Shown: positions 1 through 9,918 of the stretch, piece by piece
How the letters are laid out: every line of letters begins with the position of its first letter
How positions within the stretch are numbered: position 1 is the stretch's first letter
Origin: Coemansia sp. RSA 922
Taxonomy: Eukaryota > Kickxellomycota > Kickxellomycetes > Kickxellales > Kickxellaceae
DNA: 47,531 nt
Direction: 5' to 3'
NCBI GenBank assembly: GCA_027577415.1
Contig: JANBQS010000041.1
Location: forward strand, 1 to 47,531
Position numbers and translations under genes: made by a program
Notes under the pieces: generated by a model
The model's database searches: none
Told to the model about the DNA's origin: nothing
The model's input: only the letters and a program-made list of their open reading frames with translations

Positions 1-309
1 AGGGTGCTGCGACCTGATAAGAAGCCGCCGGAGTAGTGTCCGTTGACGCCGCTGCAACCTGGAAGGGAGCTGGCGTCATCGTAGCCTCAAAAGTCGCTGC
101 ACCCTCAGGAGGAGCTGGCGTCGTGGCATCCGCTGCCGACGTCGCGGTCTGAGTATGAGCCGTCGTAGAAGCCATTGACGCCGCTGCAACCAGGAAGGGA
201 GCTGGCGTCATAGTAGCCTTAAAAGTCGCTGCGCCCTGAGAAGGAGCCGACGTAGTATCATCTACTAGCGGCGCTGCGGTCTGAGATGACGCAGGTAGAA
301 TCGGAGCCA
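1..309 (-). repeat. In-frame tandem repeat, period about 132 bp (44 codons)
   Basis: The unit starting TTGACGCCGCTGCAAC occurs at 43 and again at 175, and the preceding 42 bases match the end of a unit. Both units carry GGAAGGGAGCTGGCGTCAT. The period is a multiple of three and the array is open in the coding frame, so it is an intragenic protein repeat. Confidence 0.8.
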
Positions 310-468
310 CTGGCGACGTCGCGGTTTGAGTACGACCAGCAGGGGGCCTGTCGCCTGGGAGACAACCAGTGACCGACGACGCGTTGGCGACCACGCAAGT
401 ATCGTTGGCCGGCGAGAAAGCACAAAAAACAGGCAAAACAAGGGAACTGCAATAAACAACTCATGCAT
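1..468 (-). CDS. Secreted Ala/Thr/Pro-rich repeat protein, 5' part only, with an apparent 1-nt frameshift
   Basis: The gene reads leftwards off the window edge, so only its N-terminal part is present. From about 425 down to 1 one minus-strand frame is fully open. It encodes a short Cys-containing segment (NDTCVVANASSVTGC) followed by Ala/Thr/Pro-rich repeats of 44 residues. The best start is the ATG at 466-468, about 90 bp downstream of a minus-strand TATA-like box. It opens a hydrophobic signal-peptide-like stretch (MHELFIAVPLFCLFF). That start is in a different frame from the repeats, and one extra base in the A6 run at 424-429 would join them. This is either a homopolymer error or a real break. 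A less likely alternative is a 3' splice site at 447. A secreted or cell-wall protein is inferred from composition; no known domain was recognised. Confidence 0.5.
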
Positions 469-555
469 TGTGAACTCTAAAAGAAGTGAAGAAAAAAAAT
501 GCAAAAAGATGTGAGAAGGGAAAAAAAGACAAGAAAATGAGGGCGCGCAGCTCCT

Positions 556-563
556 CCTTTTAT
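556..563 (-). promoter_or_regulatory. TATA-like box for the secreted repeat protein
   Basis: The minus strand reads ATAAAAGG here, about 90 bp upstream of the ATG at 468. It is followed by a pyrimidine-rich leader, which is a common arrangement in this window. Confidence 0.4.
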
Positions 564-699
564 TCTCTCTCTCTGCTGCAGCTGTTACGCCGCTGGAGGG
601 ACATGGAGGGAGAGTATCGCTGCCAGTGTGACTTGGCGGGTGGCGTTTTTTTTTGTGCAGATCGTAATGAGCTGAACCGCCGATTTGGGGCAAGGGGTT

Positions 700-1349
700 G
701 GGGGCGGCGGCTTACCAATAGCCACGCGTGTGGGGCAGACAACACTCAGGAACAATGGGCGGTAGAATATACTTTCAGGGACTTTGCATGCCAGCCATCG
801 CCAATTCCCCTTGCCTGCAAAAAATAGGTTTGGAGAGCTGTCGAAATAGCAAAGTCGCTCTGTTGACGAGAATATCTGTACATCTCCTTTAATTTAAAGA
901 GTGTTCTGATTTGCGCTGTTGGGCAATCCTCTCGCACACAAACTCCGACTTTATGAAAATAAAAGGCACACTAAATATAAGTGCTCTTCGTGTAGGCAAT
1001 CCATTACCGCTAACAGCAATCTCATGTCATTCTGTAGTACCTGTACACGCGTCAATGGCAATTCTTCCCACAGCCTACCTATCCATAAAAGACCACAGTC
1101 TATCAATTCGTAGGTCTGATAAACCGCTCCAATCGGTCTTAATCCTATCTTCTAAATCGCAAACCTTGATCATTAAGCAAACAAACACTGTCTTTGATGA
1201 CGATGTCAGCGATAAACGACTTTATGTCTCATAGTCTATTTTTATTTTCCTATTTTCAATTCATGAGGAATTTCAGGGCTTTGAACATTTTTTCGGCGTT
1301 CCAGTAGGTTACGGAGTCAACCGGTATGCACATTGCCAGCAATGCACAT
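700..1349. other. Intergenic, no convincing gene
   Basis: Only short ORFs with no recognisable features are present (for example plus 919-1113, minus 746-937). The stretch lies between the secreted repeat gene and the LINE relic and is AT-rich. Confidence 0.5.
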
Positions 1350-2830
1350 ATTCACCTGTTTTGGACTACCTCAATATCTTTCTGGAAGGCTTGTTTATAC
1401 TGGGTATTTAAGACACACTTGTCAGCCAATGTAACAAGGCTGTTTGTCAGGTCTGTGACATGTGCCTTGGGTATAATATATTTTCGAACTTGCCACACGC
1501 TATTAGTTTTATTACTATTACAATAACTGATAAATCTAACGTTTGCATTGCCCTTAGAGCGCCACTGCCAATTTGCACACCAGAACGTCATTAGCTGACA
1601 TTGGCAAAGAAACAAGGGCGGTAATTGGCATGTATGACATGAGCAATAGCCGTTTGTGTCCAATAATGATACATGATCAGGTCGCCCAGAGTAAACAGTA
1701 CATTGTTGCAACGCCTTTTCTTAGCTACTACTGGTGGACCAAAGTCACTTGTCGCTAGGGGGTGCTCTAATGGCTAGCCCCAGCAGCTATTGAGTGGGAA
1801 TATCGACAGTGTCGCTCAATACTTAACTTTTGTTTGATTCCAAATGCAAAGAACCAGTAGGACAAGTGGCGGCCGACATTGCCTAAACACTAGCCTAGAA
1901 TCCAATGCATTGCAGCTGCCCACCACGGTAACCCTCGTTAGCCGAACATAGATGTGATAAACTGGGCAAAAGTGACTTGTGACTACAATTCAATGGGAAG
2001 AGTAGACTGAGACCACCCTGCCGTTTGGGCTAGATGACTATATTCCAAGCGACTTTGGGAGACCAGCTATACCAATCAAAAATGCTTACATTCTTTTGCG
2101 CCAGCATGTAGATAAACTTAGAAAACAGCACAATGCGTACGACATACCAGAGCTTTGCCAATAATACCAAGTATGCCAAGATAATTCAACCATTCAGCAA
2201 TAGCTTTCCTTGTATCTAGCCCATTATGGCCAATTGGTTCTTTTCAACGAGGGCACCATCAACATACTTTTTTGTCAAGCCGCTCTCCGAGAATTAAATC
2301 CCTAGTTATCAATGTGCCACGTAGGGGAGCATAAGAGTGCATGGAAACCCCAACGCGGGACTTTCTATACAGAGCATCCCAGTCTTACCATCATTCAGCC
2401 GGGCATTTGAGATGTAGCTATGCAGGTCCATCGCTGTGTTGAAAAATCTGATATCCTTCTCTAAGAAGACTACAATTGTGATGTCGTCAGCAAAAGCAAT
2501 AGTGCGAAAGTGGTAGTCGGGGAGTTTGAGGCCAGTTAGGCGGTTGCGGAAATAGCAGAGGAGCGGTTCAGCGATAGGATTTTCAGTAGTAGCAACAGTG
2601 AGTCGCCCTGTCAGAACCTCTTACAAATTGATACCCTAACCTTCGACCATGCACTAAACCTCACATTGGCTATATTTCCCTTGTACTTAGGTAGCGTGAA
2701 ACTTCAGTACTGCTCAACTATATCACAGTGTTCCACACAGCTGTCCAACTATTCCCAATCTTCTCGATCATATTATTTGCACTGGTCCAAAATCAGGATG
2801 GCGCCATGGAACCTTTCACTAATGCACAGA
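1350..2830 (-). mobile_element. Degenerate non-LTR (LINE-type) retrotransposon, reverse transcriptase relic
   Basis: Reading the minus strand from about 2830 leftwards gives the ordered landmarks of a LINE reverse transcriptase. LILDQCK.YDREDWE..LDSC corresponds to the usual LDQxKAYDRVDWxYL. QGDSLL corresponds to RQGDPLSPLLF. AFADDITIVVFLEKD (rc of about 2450-2500) carries the catalytic FADD, followed by YISNARLNDGKTGML. Then come KLWYVVRIVLFSKFIYML and KRQGGLSLLFP, the typical post-RT region. The pieces lie in more than one frame and contain several in-frame stops, so the element is dead. A 119-codon open stretch at 1352-1711 may be its C-terminal part. No endonuclease domain, poly-A tail or target-site duplication could be identified, so both ends are approximate. 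Confidence 0.85.
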
Positions 2831-2963
2831 CGTGTAAAGTGTTAGAATAGTAGAACCATGCATTCGCAATATATATTTTCATGTACAAGTGTGTATTTAC
2901 AAATCGATAGGAGTAGGGTGTTCTTGGTATTGATTTTGGATTAGCTGTGTAGAGCTCGTGTCG

Positions 2964-3037
2964 GCTTGAGCTGGGTCGAGAGAGGCCGGTCGCCAGAGGT
3001 GCTTGAGCTGGGTTGAGAGAGGCCGGTTGCCAGAGGT
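2964..3037. repeat. Two tandem copies of a 37-bp repeat
   Basis: GCTTGAGCTGGGTCGAGAGA and following bases at 2964-3000 are repeated at 3001-3037 with two or three substitutions. No coding frame explains it. Confidence 0.85.
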
Positions 3038-3039
3038 GA

Positions 3040-4783
3040 TTGTCTACCACGTGCGAGTAGCCAGGCCATGACCAGGCACACGTGAATGCATTGCTGTCCG
3101 AGATCACTAGGCTGTGAAAACCATTGGTCTGCGGTCAGTCAAAGCAAGCGTGTAGTGCAAGGCATGGCGCTTGTGGCGAACTTGAGGCAGGCTGGAAGAA
3201 GAGCGCAGTCGTTGTGTCGTTTTTTTGTGCGGGGGTCATGGCCGCGTCCGCAGTTAGAGTTAGCAGAGCATTGTGAAGATGTCGCAAAGAAGATACCGAG
3301 CGAAGAGCGTAGTACGTTGAGAGCTTGAGATAGACTTACTGGTCGGTATTGAAAAGAGAAGAGGAGTGGTGGTTGTTGTTGAATCTCGCTCCAAGGGGCG
3401 CTAAGGGGGCACGCCTTTTATAGCATTTGAGGGGGGCGGGATGGGTGAGGTTTTCCAAGCTTGCATTTTTTTCTCTCTTCCTCTGGCTGTTGCTCTCTCT
3501 CAGCTTACACCGAGTGCAACTTCTCTGTTGCGCAGCTGACACTCCACGCATGTCTGTCGGACCAAAATGGCCAAGCCTCTGGTTCACTTTCACTGGCCCT
3601 CACAGTCAACCAGGCAGTGAGGAAATAAGAGAAAACAATTGCCGACGATCAGCACATGTAAGCGCCACACATTTCCGAGTCTTTTTGAGAACTTTTCCCT
3701 TTGCCGTTCGCTTTGCGATTGGCTGGGGCTTAATATCGTATCTATACATAGCGTATCCCGACTTGTCTTTTATTTTTTGTCTACAGTTGTGAAAAAAAGG
3801 CCTTGCCGACGGCGTTCCCACGATGCCCCTAAACAACTGAAGTAATATACACGCATTGCGCCCAATGTATGTAATTTGTGCTCGCTGCCCCCATCATCCT
3901 CTCTTTGGGGCAGATGCCGACCAGCTTTCTTATCTCTGTCCACACATACGCACAAAAGAAGGCTAGTCTAAAAACAGTGCTCCAAGGCACAAATCTACCT
4001 CAATGCAAAAAATGAATCACTGGATCCTGCATGAGACCTGGAGCCAGTTCGTCAATGGATTGAGCTGTCCTTGATGTCGAATCCAGTGGGAGCGCCCCCG
4101 GTCTGCGCCACCTTCCAAGACAGGTGTGCACCGGTGGCGCTATCTCTTTAGACGATACTATAAAAGCTTATTGGCAATCTACCTAATCACGATAGATCCG
4201 CTAGCTTCGAGTCAAAAAACGCTCCAATGGCGTGTCATTCTCTGTTGTCGCTTGGAGTATCCTCAGCGCGTCTCTTTTCCTTTTCTCATATAGAAATTAT
4301 TTTCATTACTCTTCTCTCACAATCAACTACATTTTGTGTCTGTCACTTACGCAATTAGAGGGCTTTAGCGATGGACTTGCGATGGCTAAGTGCTTGCGGC
4401 GATAGTACCAGAGTAGACGCCGTTGAGTGTCATTGATAGCAGTAGGTATTATTTACACGGCGCCTATGACAAATCTGTGAGTTTGAGCGACTGTCTTACT
4501 CAAACGTCTAGTTGTCGCCCAATCGACAGGGAAGCATTAGATATGCATATCAGTAGCGGTAAGTGACATAGCAACGTTGACTTTGTATAGTGGTGGAGGA
4601 CTGTGTAGCATTGATAATATAGTCCAGTGCTCTATCCGCCGAGGAACTCTCAATCGCGGTACGGAGCTTTTATGGCTGACTGATGTGAGTTAGTACCGTC
4701 AAAATGGAGTTGCAGCAACTAATTAATGTTCATGAAATGTTTTTTATTTATTATGCAAATTTTTAGAGCTAGAAGTAACTTTG
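3040..4783. other. Long intergenic stretch
   Basis: Apart from the orphan minus-strand TATA box and a plus-strand TATAAAAG near 4160, no ORF with recognisable protein features is present. The plus TATA is followed only by ORFs under 50 codons. ORFs such as plus 3427-3792 and minus 3336-3593 are low-complexity or shadow frames. Confidence 0.5.
3414..3422 (-). promoter_or_regulatory. Orphan TATA box on the minus strand
   Basis: The minus strand reads GCTATAAAAGGCG, a very good TATA box. It is followed by a pyrimidine/ACA-rich leader and a donor-like GTAAGT about 80 bp downstream. No substantial ORF follows before the LINE relic. Confidence 0.4.
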
Positions 4784-5525
4784 TTAAAGAGGCGGCTCGA
4801 CATCTTGTGCGGCAGTGGGATGGTTTGCCCGGCGATTCTTCGCCAAGGCTCGGACTGCCAACTTGCAGGTCTTGCCTTTATCAGTGTGCCGCGAAAGCGC
4901 GTCAGCCCGGGCGAAGGCGCGCAAGCAGATTGGGCATTTGTGAGGCCGCTCGCCAGTGTGGCCTTTGACATGGCGCTTCAGGTCACTATTGCGACTGAAG
5001 CGCTTCTCGCATTGCCCGCACGCGTAGGGTCGCTCTTGGGCAACATGCTCGGCCAGCTTGGGGCGCTTGGTCGGCGGCGCAGTGTCCTTGCGTGCGCGCT
5101 TTTTCGACGACGTCGACTCAGGCTTGACATCGTCGGCGGGGCTGACTGCCGACGTAGGAATATCAACGCTACTACTCAAGTCACTGGCTGTCAACGAGCC
5201 CAGGAACGTCTCGAATCCCTTGCTTTGAATGTGTAAGCCTGAGCCAGGAATGTTCTGAGGCAACTTGCCAACAGTGCCCAGAGCAAGTTTTGCGTCGTCT
5301 AGGAACGCGAACATGTCCGAGAAGCCGCCTTCTGCCTGTACACCAAAGAAAACGCTGCCTAAATTGCCGCTAGGCTGACTGGCCCAGGTGGCAGGAATCT
5401 CTATCCAAAATTTTACAAAATAATATAGTATAGTCAGAAATGTTAGAACAATATAATTTTCCCAAAGGAACAAATACATTGGGGTATTCACAAAAGACAT
5501 TTTCAGACCGGACCATGACCTGCAT
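4784..5525 (-). CDS. C2H2/C2HC zinc-finger DNA-binding protein (2 exons)
   Basis: The proposed model is exon 1 at 5525-5478 and exon 2 at 5398-4784, with a 79-nt intron (5399-5477) that has a GTATTTG donor and a CTGAC branch-like site. The acceptor is the AG immediately before the ATT codon. It is one AG later than the first AG but keeps the frame. This gives about 220 aa starting MQVMVRSENVFCEYPN. Two zinc fingers lie at the C terminus: residues 143-163 (CxxC...HxxxH) and 171-194 (CPICLRAFARADALSRH, ending in Cys, so C2HC). The linker TGERPHKCP is typical. The second-finger form ending GKTC is common in fungal regulators. The rest is Asp/Ser-rich with a KKRARK nuclear-localisation-like cluster. 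It is probably a nuclear sequence-specific regulator; targets are unknown. Confidence 0.75.
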
Positions 5526-6050
5526 TGCAAATGTTATTGCTCTGGAGGGGTCAATTTAAGTGCGGGACTCTTCTAAAGAAATAATCGCCCTGCAACGAGG
5601 GCTAGAATATACAAGCGCAGGCGCTGTATAGAAATTGTTTAATTCGCAGATAGAGGCGTAAACAAATCTGTGGGCCAAAAAAATTAGATGGCAAAGACTA
5701 GATATCAAAACACAAAGCGAGAGGGAGGGGGATTGACAAAAACTTACCAAGTGATAGGGTTGCTGGATCCGATGGAACTGATGAGACGTTTGAAAAAAAA
5801 AGTATACATGATGAAAGAGATGTGCGATAAAATAAAGATTTAGTGACTTTACTACAAATGTTGGTTGGAGGACGGTTCCAACAATTGCCAAAGTAATTAA
5901 GGTAGGGGAGGTAAACTGTCACTTGGTTAGTTGGAGAAAGGCAAAAAAGAAAAGCAAGCGGGTTGGTAAAGCTAGAGGTCAAGGAGTGCTGTTGATGTTT
6001 AAACATTAGCCACCCTTTGTCGTAGGACCAGAATCCGTCTTTTTTATAGC
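5526..6050 (-). promoter_or_regulatory. Promoter and probable spliced 5' leader of the zinc-finger gene
   Basis: A minus-strand TATA box (TATAAAAAA, 6040-6048) lies about 515 bp upstream of the ATG. Between them is a candidate 80-nt intron (5668-5747) with a consensus GTAAGT donor and a pyrimidine-rich CCACAG acceptor. Joining the flanks gives no long ORF in any frame, so I read it as a spliced 5' UTR containing short upstream ORFs. A further coding exon cannot be excluded. Confidence 0.4.
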
Positions 6051-7170
6051 CAGCTCATGTGTCGTATACATGAGAGAAAGAATGTCAAAGAACATCCGGG
6101 TGCGATGAGGGAGAAAGGGAAGGCAACAGAGTATGCACACACGCAAAACTGGCTGCGCCCAAAAATGTTTTCAGATATTGGGGACTGGAGGTCTTGAATT
6201 TTCCAAAGAGGATTTCTTCAAAAGTGCTATACAAGCGAGTTTGTGGTTTTTTTGGCAGGCAACAAGATATGCGGGCGCATATTGAGACCCTGCCTCTCTT
6301 CCCTTTATTTTTGCACTTTCCTTCTCATTCCAAATAAGAATAGCCAGTAAGCTTATCGCTTAGGCAGAGTGGGTAAAAGAATGGGTGTCCACAGCGAAAG
6401 CGCGCCACAAATTCCTCTCAGAAAAAGGATGGTTCAGTCCGTCAGGCTCCTTTTTTTTCCTTATTCGCTGCTCGAAGGCAAAGCTGTTGTCGTCTGCTTG
6501 CGTCATATGTTCTATAAGGAAATGACGACAACAAATAAAAATGCGGCCTGCAATTTTTAACCAACGCGACTGCATCTGAAATCTGCAGTGTTTGTCGTTA
6601 CTTCCGAGAAATTGGGGGAGGAAAAGGAAGCTTTGCCACTTGCACCAACAAGGAAAGACCACCGTCCACAAGGGGGATAGGAGATTGCGCAGAAAACAAG
6701 CTTCACCACCACTTTACATACTAATTCATCTCCGCCTGCACGTGGAATCGCCTGCCGAGATCGGAGATGCGTGCAGTGCACAGTCAGTGATATTCCTCGT
6801 GGCGATGTTGCGTCGGTTATTGTGCTGCATTATTTTCTTTTTGGATTGCATGCGGTATTTGCTGCATTGCTTCCGCATTGATGTGGTTGGCGATGGTGTA
6901 GTGGAGAGGTTCGTCGACCCGCTCTTTTTTGTCTATAGGGATGTCCTTCGGTACATGTGTTGGTTTTTTTTTTTTGGGAACGTGGGCGCTATTATTGGGA
7001 AATTGCCGCCACAAGAAAAAGGGCATGTAGCCGTCTAATACTGAAAGGCTGTCGAGAGAGGGGGTGCCTAAAAAATTGGTAGGTGAACCGCCAGTTCTGG
7101 CTTTGTATTTGGTATACCAGTCATCTACGTGCTTGCTAAAACTTTGTATTGAAGGTAAGGTGAACTAGTA
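6051..7170. other. Intergenic, no convincing gene
   Basis: This stretch lies between the zinc-finger promoter and the 3' end of the lysozyme-like gene. The longest ORF (plus 6592-7038, 148 codons) lacks any domain signature and is Phe/Cys-rich by homopolymer translation. I do not call it. Confidence 0.5.
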
Positions 7171-7845
7171 CTATGAAAATACAATGGCCTTGTTGACGTC
7201 AATCCATATCTTCTCACGCTCAGCCGTCCAAGTAGTGCCGATTCCCTTGGTGACATACTCCTTGAAGTCCTCCATATTGCCGTCACGAAGCTTTGCGTTG
7301 TTGTTGTGAAATGTAGGCGCCTTATTAACTAGGAACCAAAAGGCAGCACTGAAGCTCATATTGTTGGGCAGTACCAATTTAATGACACTGGTCTTGATCG
7401 CATCAGTAGCCGTCTCAGGCTTTGCGGCGCTAGTCCCCATTAGCTTCTTGTATTCCTCGGGAAACAGTGATTGGGCGTACTCGCTAATAAACTCCCACAT
7501 CATCATGCAGCGCGTTCCCTGGCCAATGGTACCAGGAGTATGGTTAATGTTGTATTTCCATCCGCCTGATTCAAAGAGCATCCATGCGATACTAGCAACT
7601 ACTTCGCCGCGCCGAGTTACTTTATATGCCTTTATTCCTGCATCAATGCCAATCACTGCGTCGCGGTTTGTAGCACACTCGCTGACTGGCGCACCTTCGC
7701 CTCCCTTGTCGCAATAGTTCTTGCTGGCTCCAGCGGGAAACGCCTTGTTTAAGTCTGGTAGTAGCACTGGCCCACATGGAGACGCTCCGTGTACGGCTGC
7801 GACCAGCGCAGCGACAGTGGCAAACAGCACTGGTCCAAGTTTCAT
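7171..7845 (-). CDS. Secreted lysozyme-like (transglycosylase-fold-like) protein
   Basis: This intronless ORF of 224 aa has a clear signal peptide (residues 1-20, AVHG-A cleavage likely), so the protein is probably exported. The central segment AWMLFESGGWKYNINHTP (residues 88-105) followed by GTIGQGTRCMM resembles the active-site region of lysozyme/lytic-transglycosylase-like proteins. There a Glu in an ESGG context is the catalytic acid, here E92. Cysteines at 24, 45 and 57 could form disulfides. I infer a cell-wall-polymer-cleaving or binding role in the extracellular space. Family assignment rests on the motif only, and activity is unproven. Confidence 0.65.
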   Translation of the reverse strand: MKLGPVLFATVAALVAAVHGASPCGPVLLPDLNKAFPAGASKNYCDKGGEGAPVSECATNRDAVIGIDAGIKAYKVTRRGEVVASIAWMLFESGGWKYNINHTPGTIGQGTRCMMMWEFISEYAQSLFPEEYKKLMGTSAAKPETATDAIKTSVIKLVLPNNMSFSAAFWFLVNKAPTFHNNNAKLRDGNMEDFKEYVTKGIGTTWTAEREKIWIDVNKAIVFS

Positions 7846-8171
7846 GGAAAAAAATTAAAGATTATCAAAGGATAGCTATAAAAATGGTGTATGTGAATAA
7901 TAGTTCAAAAAAAAAAAGTAAAAGAGCAAGAAACAAATTCTATTGCTTGCGAGATTTTTTTGTTCTAGTGTCCGTGCTTTTGCTTTGAAAGAAACTCCAA
8001 AAAGAAGAATGTTTTCCTTTTAATGGTGAAACTTTTTTCCTTTTGCTTAAAGAACACGAGTGTTTGCTTTTTGCTGCCTTTTGGTCGTGCATAAAAAGAA
8101 CGTGTCGTTTAACTGGAATAAGGATAATCTAATTGAATCACACCAGCTAAAGACAATAAATGCTACGACAT

Positions 8172-9035
8172 CTACTCGTCCTTTCGCGCCTGCGCCTCCT
8201 TAGTCCTCTTGCTCGCGCCAGCAAAGAGCGTGTAGTAGGCGGCATTAAGAATCTGACGAAGCCAAATCAGGTTAAGCGTCGTGAGCGTAATGCCCAGTAT
8301 AGCAAAGTAAACGGCAAACGGATAGAACGCATCGCCCGTATCGCCTCGATAGACATTGAGTGCCAGATAAAAGGAGTGGTACGTCTCAAAGCCAACTCTG
8401 ATTGAGATAAACGCCACCAAGAACAAGAGGAAATTGACCTTATACACCAAGGAATTGGCTTTACCGGCGTATTTGAGCAAGTGTCGGATATTCAAAAACA
8501 CAGAGCTCAGTTCAGGCAGCAAGTAGGGAATCGCATAGAACTGCAGCTGCCTCGATGTTATTACGATGAGTCCAAATACGCCCAAGCCGCCGTGAATCAA
8601 GTACATTAGTCCGTAGTTGGAATAGTCCGAGAGGCATATAGACAGATCCCAGACGTAGTATCCCAGCGCAGTCGCCAGCAAATACTCGAATTGCTCATTG
8701 TAGCCACGCATTTTATCGCCGTTTAAAGCCGGGTCGTTAATGTATGCTATTATAAACGCAGAGTCCAACACCGAGTGCAACAAGGTCACCACGCAGATGT
8801 TCCACGACCGCTTGTCTACATTGCTCATCTGCTCGTATACTCGCGGCATCAGCTGCTTTGTTACTATCGGCACGGCCTTGAATATCGTGACATGGACCAA
8901 TAGCGATACTATCACTACTCTCCAATACGCGCCGACTCCAGTCAAGTGCAGAGGGTCAAACACTGCCTGGATTGTCGAGTCCATCCAACTCGATAGCGCA
9001 GACAAACCATCGGCTACTGTTACTACGTGTGACAT
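8172..9035 (-). CDS. TLC-domain multipass membrane protein (TLCD4/TMEM56-like)
   Basis: I chose the ATG at 9033-9035 (MSHVVTVADG), giving 287 aa. An upstream in-frame extension to 9167 begins without an ATG and is low-complexity. The protein has about seven hydrophobic segments. The TRAM-LAG1-CLN8 signature covers roughly residues 75-260: YYVWDLSICL, then YLIHGGLGVFGL with the conserved His, then ELSSVFLNIRHLL. TLC proteins handle or sense lipids in the ER or other membranes. Ceramide synthases carry extra motifs not seen here, so it is more likely a TLCD-type protein of unknown substrate. The C terminus is charged (KRTKEAQARKDE). Confidence 0.8.
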   Translation of the reverse strand: MSHVVTVADGLSALSSWMDSTIQAVFDPLHLTGVGAYWRVVIVSLLVHVTIFKAVPIVTKQLMPRVYEQMSNVDKRSWNICVVTLLHSVLDSAFIIAYINDPALNGDKMRGYNEQFEYLLATALGYYVWDLSICLSDYSNYGLMYLIHGGLGVFGLIVITSRQLQFYAIPYLLPELSSVFLNIRHLLKYAGKANSLVYKVNFLLFLVAFISIRVGFETYHSFYLALNVYRGDTGDAFYPFAVYFAILGITLTTLNLIWLRQILNAAYYTLFAGASKRTKEAQARKDE

Positions 9036-9391
9036 AATAATAAAGTCACTGAAAAAAGCGGGTATTATAAGAACAGAGTGATCAGGAACTAGCGATAGAG
9101 TAACAAAATAGACGACAGTTGGAGTAGGAGAGATAAAGAGAAAAAGACGGGCAGTAGCATGCAGCACAAAAAAATACTCCTATTGTGCGCTCAGCAAGCC
9201 CTACCCAACGTCCCGATTTGGGTTCTACGAGGCGTCTCTGAAATCTGCATGGCAAAAAGTCGCTAATCAGCCACACCAACTGAACTCCGCCCCACAATTG
9301 ATTTGATCTAAATTAGACCGACAGTGGCTTTGGTCGTTGAAGTGCTGGGGTGTAAGTTGCGCTCTTGAACAGTGCGGAGATATGATCATTG

Positions 9392-9640
9392 CTATGATAG
9401 ACAAGCAAGCGGGGCAGGCGCTTGTAGAGGTAGAGTGGGTTGTAGAAAAATACCCTTACTGGCGTCAGGGCTTGGCGAGTTGGTCAATCTGTTTAAAATC
9501 AAAGTGAGAGGCCCGCCTGCCGTGTCCGTGCCCAAACCCTTAATAAAAGGGTTGGCGACAGCAGTTAGACCGAGCGCTTTGACCAGCGCCCGCGATTTGA
9601 TTATGCTCTCGGTAAATCCACCAAAATCATTGCATATCAT
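9392..9640 (-). other. Possible small coding fragment, unknown
   Basis: An open stretch of 82 codons with non-random composition starts MICNDFGGFTESIIKSRALV and continues through a Gly/Pro/Leu segment. A GTAAGG donor-like site at about 9449 could splice to an acceptor near 9405 and continue to about 9250. I recognise no family. It may be a small two-exon gene, a gene fragment, or chance. Confidence 0.2.
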
Positions 9641-9918
9641 CGTCTATCGACTTGATCTTGTAATTGGTGATGTTGAGTTTCACTAGTCTGTTTGTTTGCG
9701 AATTGATGGCTATCACTTAGCAGTGTTTCTATTGTGCGAATAGTAGCAAGGCCCACGTATCAATATTTGTGATTCTGATGGCATCACTACTGGCTAGTGC
9801 ACAATTATTTTATGCTGGCAGGACGTGTATAAGACTATGCAACGTCTCTACACTCACGAAAACTTCCTGTTCTAAAGCTCTCCAGACAAACTTTATTTTG
9901 AACTTTTTATTCTTACGC

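Noticed and set aside
426..500. Intron acceptor TTTATTGCAG at 447 for the left-edge gene
   Set aside because: It would discard the well-placed ATG and signal peptide; no donor or upstream ATG exon was found between it and the TATA box.
911..1234. 107-codon plus-strand ORF
   Set aside because: No family resemblance; two overlapping frames are open here, as expected by chance in this composition.
6592..7038. 148-codon plus-strand ORF
   Set aside because: Cys/Phe-rich translation of T-runs, no start context, no domain and no conserved motif.
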